Assembly (NCBI GenBank): GCA_003254905.1
Contig: QANU01084266.1
Location: 1 to 64,000 of the forward strand
From: Nissolia schottii
Taxonomy: Eukaryota > Streptophyta > Magnoliopsida > Fabales > Fabaceae
Length of the DNA: 64,000 nucleotides
Direction: 5' to 3'
A program made the translations under genes and the position numbers. Numbering within the stretch: position 1 is the stretch's first letter; every line of letters starts with the position of its first letter. The notes beneath the pieces were generated by a model. It worked only from the letters and a program-made list of their open reading frames with translations. It was not told the DNA's origin and ran no database searches. Shown here in pieces: positions 56,440 to 64,000 of the stretch.

Positions 56440-56525
56440 TCATCTCTCACAATGTTCTCTTAGCTGAGCAAGGGCTGCCGCAACTTTAGCTCCAACAAGA
56501 GCATTATTCTTCACAAGAGCAATGT
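56440..56525 (-). pseudogene. PUMY: Duplicate last exon of PUMY
   Basis: The 86-base last exon of the gene at 59155-59240, with its acceptor, repeated in the left contig copy. The rest of the gene does not follow because the copy ends at N 56579. Most likely an assembly overlap, not a real exon duplication. Confidence 0.85.
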
Positions 56526-56579
56526 CTAAAATACGGTTAAGACTTGCTTTTACAGTAAGCCAAATATTAGATAAGTTTN

Positions 56580-59298
56580 GTGTGTTGTGTATATTAGGGC
56601 CCTTATATGTACTTCTGCCGACGGACCTCCATACTACAGGTACGTACTCGCATTTCCTTTACTTCTTGGTTATACCATTATACGATATGTTATTCGCACG
56701 ACTCTTTATTTTTTTCGATATCCGTACTTGCAAAAGAAATTTCAAAATAGCTCGTATTTTCTATAACCCTAATTTGAGCAAGTAAACATAGAACAATAAT
56801 AGTTCACAGCACCAGAGGTCAACCACCTAGCCGGGAAAGCCTATAACTAAGCATAGGCCAACTAGCTAGGGTGTTGCAAAACATATGCACATTATTAACA
56901 AAATAATGCATATTAAATGAAATACCTAACCTTTTCAATATACGAGACCTAACTCTTACAATGCAATAGACCTAACATATAATGCAAAAGAGACCTAACA
57001 ACATAAAGTTTGAGACCTAACAATATAAAATTTGAGGCCTAACCTTTATTACACATAACTTGATCATTGTTTAATTTATTAAAAATACCTTCAGGTTCTT
57101 CAACGTTTGACATCATCATTCCTCTATTCTCGTCTTATGTTACTAAAGTCATCTTTTCAATGTTAACGTCATTGATTCCTTGCATTGCAATGCTAGAGCC
57201 AAATTGCATGCCCTCTGAAATTATAATAGACATAATGTCAAAATTATAAAATACAAAACCTTCTTGATATAACTATTGTAAAACGAAACATAACCTCTTA
57301 GTTATGTAGGACCTAACCTTTCTATACATCACAACCTAACCAAATTTATCAATCGAACCTAACTTTACCATTAAAAATGATATTAACAATAACGTTTTAT
57401 TATACAAGACCTAACCATTGTATCAATCAAGACCTAACCTTCCAAATGTGTGAGACATAACTTTGTTATATGCTTAGACACAACCATTTGCCTATGCACG
57501 ACATAACCATCGTATTATAAACGACCTACTCATTAATTCACTGAATATTTACCTTCCTCCATTGTGATTGGTGGCGTCGCCGCGTTGTATTGACGAATCT
57601 TTCCATCAACTCTGTAAACGATGGCTCCTTTCCAACGAAATCTGGCGGATTTGTCGACAACGACAATCACGACGAATACAATACAGAACAAAACACTATA
57701 TCCAAAAAATGAAGCAAAAAATTGAGAGAGAATCAGCAAAAATCAAAAACGAAAAAAATCTCCACATCCAAAAAATTTGCTAACAAATGTACAAAACGAT
57801 TATTTGATTTGCGGTTATCTCAGAAATTGTGCATGAGTGATTATGGTGAAACAATTAATGGTGTGCTGAGTCAACACACTATTTTCCTAAAAGAGCCTAT
57901 GTGCGCAATAGGTGTGCAATACTTAGGTGTGCAAGAATAATTTTCCTTAAACAATACTAGGTGCATTCATTAATAGTTCGGGGAAATATTGGTGCCCTAA
58001 CTTTTACTATATGTTTTGTTTGATTCTTGATATAAATAAAGTGTCAAAATAGTTCCCAATGTTTTCTGGTGTTTCCCTCATTAGTCTCTTCATTCATAAA
58101 TTTAATGACGTAGAGTGAGTTGACTATTACATCTCTGTTTAACCACACTATCTTTCTTACTCAACACTCCCCCTCCATCCTAATCATCTACGAACCTCCT
58201 CCCCCACTCAAAAACGACATTGTTGCTTTCGTTAATCCTTCTATTTGGTCCTTGATATAATAATGGGTGTCCTATTTGGCCCCCAACATTTTTCATCATT
58301 GTCCTCATTAGTCTCCCCGTCCAATGAGCTTATGGAGACCAACGAGGATAATGGCAAAAACGTTGAAAACTACTTTGACAATTTATTTATATCAAAAACC
58401 AAATAGGGTACTGAGTAAAAATTTAAAGATCAAACTATATTTCCCCATTGTTTTCAATTGAAAGTAAATTGATATTTAGCTAGGACACGAATGGGAAGAA
58501 CTAGCTTTTACACTTGATCCAATTCATATTCGTGTGGGCTAGAGTTCTAGAATTTGTTTGTTGAAATCGACATCCTTAATGCAATCCATTTTATCCTTAA
58601 ATTCTCGCCACTCTCTTACATGTGAGCCTTCGCCAAATTAGGTTCAGCCTCTCTCAATTCCGGGAACTCACTATTATTCTCTCGTATTTGTGCAGTCCCC
58701 AAGTCTGAATATCAATACTCTTAGAAATTAAACCCATGACAATATCCTTAACTATATAACTTTAAAATAATAATAACTCTACTCATCGACATGGTTACTA
58801 CAAGTTAATTTGAGAAATACAATTGAATAAATATTGCATTGTATATTTATGAGTTTTATTGACAAGTGCCCCTAGGGACAAATGTTAAGAAAGCATAAAA
58901 AAATTAAAATCTGTTGAGTCTTTAATGTATTGGGAACATGAAAACATTCAAAACATCCCAATTTTATCTCCCCAACAAATCCTTAAGACAGTTAGGGGCA
59001 TATCTTAGTTTTTCCCTATGTTTACAACATTAAAGCAAAACTAACTTGCACCACACAGACACAGACAAAAACATTTGAGACCAGAGAAGCCTTCGGAGGA
59101 TAATGTCACATCAGCAGCTACAGAGATAAGTCTCGGTTTTATTCATATACTTGCTCATCTCTCACAATGTTCTCTTAGCTGAGCAAGGGCTGCCGCAACT
59201 TTAGCTCCAACAAGAGCATTATTCTTCACAAGAGCAATGTCTAAAATACGGTTAAGACTTGCTTTGCTTTTACAGTAAGCCAAATATTAGGTAAGTTT
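56580..59298. repeat. Second copy of 50839-56578, lacking the solo LTR
   Basis: Continuous into the PUMY gene on the right. Carries the empty site ATTGG at 57988-57992. Small substitutions and indels distinguish it from the left copy. Confidence 0.93.
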
Positions 59299-59939
59299 AA
59301 ATCATATCAACGGACAGCGGCGACTAGAATAGATTAAATTTCTCTATTTTAAAATATGTGCTTCTAATTATTGATATGTTTCTATTTATTGATTTTATAA
59401 TAACGTATGGTTGTAAAAGATTAAATGAGGATACTCGAGGCAAGTGAGGCACCCCCTGTCAGATCACTCACTCTAGCAAGCAAGAATGGAGTTACAGCAT
59501 TTCCTGTTATATTATTTTCCCTGCAAGTGATACATATGAAATTTATTTATTTATTTATCTGAAAAGATAAAAATAATATTATAAGTATGACGAAAGCATT
59601 AGCAAACCAGTTAACTAGCTATACTAATGTCCAACTTGCACATGATGTCTCATAAGTCATAACACGGAGAGAATAAAAAGTTCACCTTGCTTCTTCAAGA
59701 GCTTTTTGAATGGCAGATTCAATTATGCGTCCAGATGCTGAGTGTTCACGAGGAATAGGAACCGCTATTAAAATTCCAGTTCCAAGCTTGAGTTTGATGT
59801 TTGCTTCTGCAAAAAAGAATATAAGTTAAAAGGAATCACACATAAGCTGTGTTAAAACATAAATTTACACTGAAAGAAACATGTTTTCCTTGCCTATTAG
59901 GCTAGCACAGTCTTCAGGGGTATCTACCCGACATGAAAC
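59155..59939 (-). CDS. PUMY: Pseudouridine-5'-phosphate glycosidase, 3' four exons
   Basis: Catabolic enzyme that splits pseudouridine 5'-phosphate into uracil and ribose 5-phosphate; in Arabidopsis it works with the kinase PUKI in the peroxisome. Exons on minus: 59939-59894 (VSCRVDTPEDCASLI), 59806-59686 (LGTGILIAVPIPREHSASG, ALEEAR), 59520-59435 (NNITGNAVTPFLLARV, LTGGASLAS) and 59240-59155 (ALVKNNALVGAKVAAALAQL, then stop). All phases join in frame. The motifs are those of the IndA/PsuG family. The first intron seen has a GC donor (ATAG/GCAAGG); the others are GT-AG. The N-terminal exons are not found: the copia element at 60120 lies upstream, so they are either beyond the window across a large intron or lost. 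The exons seen have no stop or frameshift. Confidence 0.92.
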
Positions 59940-60119
59940 CTGAAAATTATGCCATGACCAAATATTGCAGTCAATTAAACTTGTTGATACATTATATTGT
60001 TAAAAATTTCATTCCTGCTTATAAACTTATCAAAAGTCTTAAAATGCTATCATAATTATTATCCTTCTGACTTTGTATTTATCTTCTTTCTTACAAATTT
60101 CTTTTTCTGGAAAAAAAAA
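59940..60119 (-). other. Intron or 5' flank of PUMY before the copia element
   Basis: AT-rich, preceded on the coding strand by the copia sequence. A TTTTCAG acceptor at 59940-59946 shows that intron sequence begins here. Confidence 0.6.
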
Positions 60120-63078
60120 ATGGTTCCATTGCTGCATGCGGCTAGGGAACATGGAGTTGGAACTTGCCTTCAACGAGTACATAATAGTCGGAAGTGGAAC
60201 GTCTATCTGTAGGAGATCCTGCCCAGTCAACATCTGAATACCCGACTACCTCAGTGTGCCCCTTATTCTCATAAATAAGGCCTTTCTTAGGTGCTTTCTT
60301 AACATACTTTAGGATGCGAATCACAGCATCCTAGTGGCCTTCACATGGCGAGTTTAGGAACTGACTAACCACATTTACTGCATAGGAGATGTCTGGTCGA
60401 GTAACAATGAAGTAATTCAATTTCCCAACCAATCTTCGATATCTACCTGGGTCAGATAATGGCTCCCCATGATTTGGTAGGAGCTTGATATTAGGATCCA
60501 TAGGAATGTCAACAGACTTTGCCCCAAGCAAGCCTGTTTCTTCTACAATGTCCATAGCATACTTCCTTTGTGAAAGACCAATGTCGTCTCTGGATTGAGA
60601 TACTTCAATGCCCAAGAAGTAACAGAGTTTGCCAAGGTCTTTGGTTTGAAAGTGATGACTTAGATGTTGTTTGACCTGAGTTAAGCCATCATTGTCACTG
60701 CCAATAATGACAATGTCGTCCACATAAACAACCAAGTAGATGCAACCTTTTGGAGTATGACGGTAAAACACAGAGTGATTAGCTTCACTCTAAATCATGC
60801 CAAACTATTGAACCACAGTGGAGAATTGACCAAACCAAGCTCGAGGAGATTGCTTAAGTCCATAAAGAGATTTACGAAGACGACAAACGTAGCCATAACA
60901 CTCCCCCTTAGCAACAAAACCTGGAGGTTGCTCCATATAAACTCCGCATCCGGATCACCATGGAGGAAAGCATTCTTGACGTCAAGCTGATGAAGTGGCC
61001 ATTAGCACATAGTGGCCATAGAGAGAAAGAGTCACACAGATAACATCTTGGCAACTAGAGAAAAAGTATCACCATAGTCATGACCAAAGATTTGAGTGTA
61101 ACCTTTGGCCACCAAGCGACTTGGTACCAAGCTAAAAGGACGACATCCCCCCAAAAACGAGAAGGAACATGACTATGAAGAAGAAGAGTCCAAGTAGTTT
61201 TAATTACATGACGATTTTTAGGCTTAGCAACCCCATTTTGTTGGGGGGTATGAGCACAAGACGTCTGATGAAGAATACCATGATAAGCCATAAAAGTTTT
61301 AAATTGGTTACAAAGGTACTCTTTTGCTTTATCACTACGCAACGCGCGAATAGGAACACCAAATTGAGTCTTTATTTCTTGATAAAAGTTTGTAAAAATG
61401 GAAACCAACTCAAATTTGATTTTTCATTTAAAAAAGCCAAGTACAACGTGAATAATCATCAATAAAAGTAACCATATTTTGACCCTAAGGTGGAATTAGG
61501 ACGACTAGGACCCCAAATATCATAATGAACCAAAGCAAAAGGTGACACAGCACAACTATTACCACTAGCGGGGAATGAATGACAGGTATGTTTCCCAAAT
61601 TGACACAACTCACAAGGTAAGCTAGATAGCTTGAATAAGCTTGGCACCATTTGTTGCAATTTGGCAAGGCTTGGTGACCCAATTGAGCATGGATGGTGAG
61701 AGGGTTGCTGGAGAGGGCACAAGCACGAGATGAGGATGAAAGCCAATAGAGACCGTTGGACTCACATCTGATGCCAATTATCCGCCCCGAGCTCCGGTCC
61801 TGCAAAAAGACACTCTTTAGTGAAGGAAACAACATAATATGAAGAGAACGAGTTAAACGACTAATAGACGAGATTTTAGGAGAGCCAGAAACATCAAGAA
61901 CGGAACCAATCGACATCGATGACAAGGGATGGGTTGTACCAACCCCTTGAGGTTGTGTTGTAAAACCATTAGCCAAGGTAACAATGGGCAAAGAAACAGA
62001 ACTAGAAAGACTAGAAGAAGAGTTTTTTTACTAGAGACATGATCAGTGGCACCAGAATCAAGAAGCCAAGGACCTAATGAAGGAGACTAAGAGAGGCAAG
62101 TAGTTGAATTACCAGTATGTGCAACAGAAGCAATGGAACCAAAGTTCTGACACTGCTCATACCATTTCACAAAAACATAGTAGCCAGCAGGGGATGATTT
62201 CGACTGATCAGGAGGGTCCAAGACAGCAGTATCAACTACCTGAGCAACATTGACTGATTGTTGGGACTGAGCTCGTTATATAGTACGACAGTTTTCTATG
62301 GTATGGCCCCAACAACCACAATGAGTACACTTTGGACGACCCCGTCCCATGTTGCCAATGTGAGAACAACCGCAACCGCAGTTACTACCATGGGAGACAA
62401 AAGCAGAAGTATCAACCGGTGTTGGGGTAATAATAGGCTTAGTGGGGTGTTTTGCAGGTCCTCGAAGCAAAGCGGACCACACCATAGAAAGAGTAGGCAT
62501 AGTAATCAACCTTTGATCTCAGGTAGCAGACTATTCAGGAGGCAAACCATATAAAGCCATAAGCATAAAGGTGTTGCGTTACTCCAATTCCTTCGTTGGA
62601 ATATCGGCCAAAGGTTAAAGCTCATTGAAATTGTGGAGAGCACCGTGAATATTCTCCAAATATGCAGACATAAGGCCATCAAGTTGTTGGGGAGCAATGA
62701 TCTTCATGTGATTTTGCCAAACCCCATACAAACGTTGGGTGTCATTGGTGTAAATGAACCTTGCTTGCTCCCAAACTAATTCACAAGTAACATGAGCTCG
62801 AAAGATTTGCTTGATGGACAGATGAATGGTGGTTTTGATGATACTGCAAAGTTGGGCATCAATCCAAAACCATCGCGAACACCCCTCTGTATCAATATTT
62901 TCTGCCTTACTAGAGAGGTGGTTGAAGTAGTCTTGACCAACAAGCCAAAGTTTGACATCGGAGGCCCAAGAGTCGTAATTGCGACCATCCAATTTTTTAG
63001 TTGAGAGAGGCAAATTGACATAGCTGGTAAAAGTTGGAGGCTGTCTTTGGCAGTACTTGAAGAGTCACTGGCAACCAT
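60120..63078 (-). pseudogene. gag-pol: Ty1/copia gag-pol, decayed
   Basis: Minus strand, in order: gag from ATG 63078 (KLDGRNYDSWASDVKLWL; frameshift near 63025), zinc knuckle CTHCGCWGHTIENC (about 62300), pre-integrase region (61750-61460), integrase (61408-61055), reverse transcriptase with YVDDIVIIG (60771-60331) and start of RNase H (DVDWAGSPTDRRSTS, 60324-60142). Pieces lie in different frames with many stops. The integrase motif expected as GVAERKNRH reads GVAKPKNRH, so the catalytic Glu is Lys (codon 61223-61225). The element is cut near 60120; the rest of RNase H and the 3' LTR are absent. Confidence 0.92.
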
Positions 63079-63520
63079 GGGTTACACAACAGGGGTAAAA
63101 TTGGAAACAAAATATACTTGATAGAAAGAAGCGGTTGGATGAAAAAACTGAGGACAGATCCAAAGAGAGCATGAAGAGGCGAGTTCGGTGGTGCAAGCGG
63201 GGACAACGGACAAGCCAAGACTCACGACGGGAAGTGCAAGTGATGGGTGTTGCAGCAAACAGCAAGAGACGTACACAACTTCTGGAAAGTTAGGTCGCGG
63301 GACGAAGACAAGTCCGGGGGTGACGGCGATGGTCGGGGAAAAAATGGCTGGCAAAGGACAGGGGTGCTAACTGTGGAGGATGGTGGCTGCAGACTACCGG
63401 ATAAGGTGGCACGGCAATGAGGGATGTCGGAAACCGAGGAGGTAGCACGGTTACCAGGAAAAAAAAATTTCACAGGAGGACAGTGGGTCCTCTTGGCTAC
63501 AGGGATTTTTCTTTCTCTAG
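63079..63520 (-). mobile_element. Copia untranslated leader
   Basis: GC-richer stretch between primer site and gag with no credible long frame on the element's strand. Frames on + are shadows. Confidence 0.6.
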
Positions 63521-63533
63521 GCTCTAGATACCA
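63521..63533 (-). promoter_or_regulatory. Copia primer-binding site
   Basis: Minus-strand TGGTATCTAGAGC, an initiator tRNA-Met primer site with one inserted base relative to TGGTATCAGAGC, directly after the LTR end CTTAACA. Confidence 0.85.
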
Positions 63534-63675
63534 TGTTAAGAGAAAAGAGAAGAGAGAGACATGTGAATCCCGTGTGTTTCAACTACACAAGAGAGTCTAA
63601 TTTATATAGAGACTATGACCTAATTATAAATACATATATAATCATTCCCTAATTACCTAATTATAGATTCTAACA
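63534..63675 (-). mobile_element. Copia 5' LTR (short)
   Basis: On minus it ends CTCTTAACA at 63534. A start at TGTTAGAATC (63675) gives inverted termini TGTTA/TAACA and 142 bp; a start at TGTGAGAATATG (63717) would give 184 bp. Contains CTATATAAATTAG as a likely TATA box. No 3' LTR to compare, so the outer limit is open. Confidence 0.6.
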
Positions 63676-63717
63676 TATCCCAATAATATCAATTACAGAT
63701 ATTTACATATTCTCACA

Positions 63718-64000
63718 AAGAGATAGAAGGAAAAACTTGATGCAAAGGGTTATAAGCAAAAACAAGGAGTTGATTATGATGAGGTTTTTGCTCTTGTTTC
63801 TCATTTGGAGACAACAAAAGCTATTGTTATCACTTGCAGCACAAAACCATAGGAAGATCCATCAAATGTATGTAAAATCTGCCTTTATTGTTGAAGGTTA
63901 TGAAGATAAAGTGTTAAGCCTAAAAAGGTCCATATATGGATTAAAGCAAGCTCCAAGAACTTGGAATAATCGTCTTGATAACTATTTTCAAGAGAATGGT
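63718..64000 (+). pseudogene. Second Ty1/copia RT fragment, + strand
   Basis: Begins in the RT region: AKGYKQKQGVDYDEVFA in one frame, then after a frameshift IHQMYVKSAFI and, after an internal deletion, YGLKQAPRTWNN and YFQENG, running off the window. It is from a different copia lineage than the minus-strand element (LALVSHLE-type segment in place of FAPVAR) and abuts that element's LTR. Confidence 0.88.

Larger units (their letters stand above)
50839..56578. repeat. Segment repeated at 56580-59298 (copy with LTR insertion)
   Basis: Everything from the LTR C end through the PUMY last exon recurs at 56580-59298, except the solo LTR at 52252-55250. The copies meet at a single N (56579). Confidence 0.93.

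Noticed and set aside
63082-63473. Pro/Ser-rich frames right of the copia gag start
   Set aside because: They lie in the untranslated leader between primer site and gag and match no domain.

Overview
The window looks like gene-poor, repeat-rich nuclear DNA of a flowering plant, most likely a eudicot. The evidence is a DYW-type pentatricopeptide gene, an intron-containing plant-style pseudouridine-5'-phosphate glycosidase gene, and dense layers of nested LTR retrotransposons with initiator-methionine tRNA primer sites. A legume is my guess from the general look of the repeats; nothing in the window proves it. Only two host genes are supported: an intronless PPR gene on + (5103-7607) and the 3' four exons of a PUMY-like gene on - (59155-59939).

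Layout: 1-3046 is retrotransposon LTR debris. 3047-12537 is the genic island, with the PPR gene followed by AT-rich DNA holding exon-like relics. 12538-13305 is two truncated LTR ends. 13306-29501 is a non-autonomous element with very long LTRs (about 4.3 kb) around a non-coding interior of only about 1 kb. It is interrupted by two younger solo LTRs, each with an exact 5-bp target duplication, and is followed by a second primer site. 29502-30709 is probably remains of another element. 30710-44600 is a decayed Ty3/gypsy (chromovirus/Tekay-like) element on -, whose gag-pol is split by two LTR insertions. 44600-51137 is a long + strand LTR carrying a nested 3.3-kb LTR. 51138-59154 is AT-rich DNA 3' of PUMY, present twice: once with and once without a 3-kb solo LTR. 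60120-63675 is a decayed Ty1/copia element on -, inside or upstream of the PUMY gene. A second copia fragment on + runs off the right end.

The long LTRs (called A to E here) have diverged in sequence but share an ordered set of modules: a TGTAACATCCC-type start, a conserved block before the TATA box, a GTGGGTAAC splice-donor-like motif, an array of CGCT(G/C)AGCG palindromes spaced about 22 bp, a conserved segment, a TTCAG-type splice-acceptor-like motif, in two families an ATG exactly 9 nt after that acceptor opening a small ORF, and a GGTGTTACA-type end. The unrelated LTR B family carries the same 22-bp-phased palindromes. A second array forms hairpins whose arms covary around a nearly constant loop. 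These are the most unusual signals here.

Assembly caution: one 147-N gap and three single-N joins are each flanked by the same sequence twice, which suggests contig ends or alternative haplotypes joined without merging. Parts of 13577-16667, 40808-41975, 44126-47329 and 50839-59298 may be counted twice.
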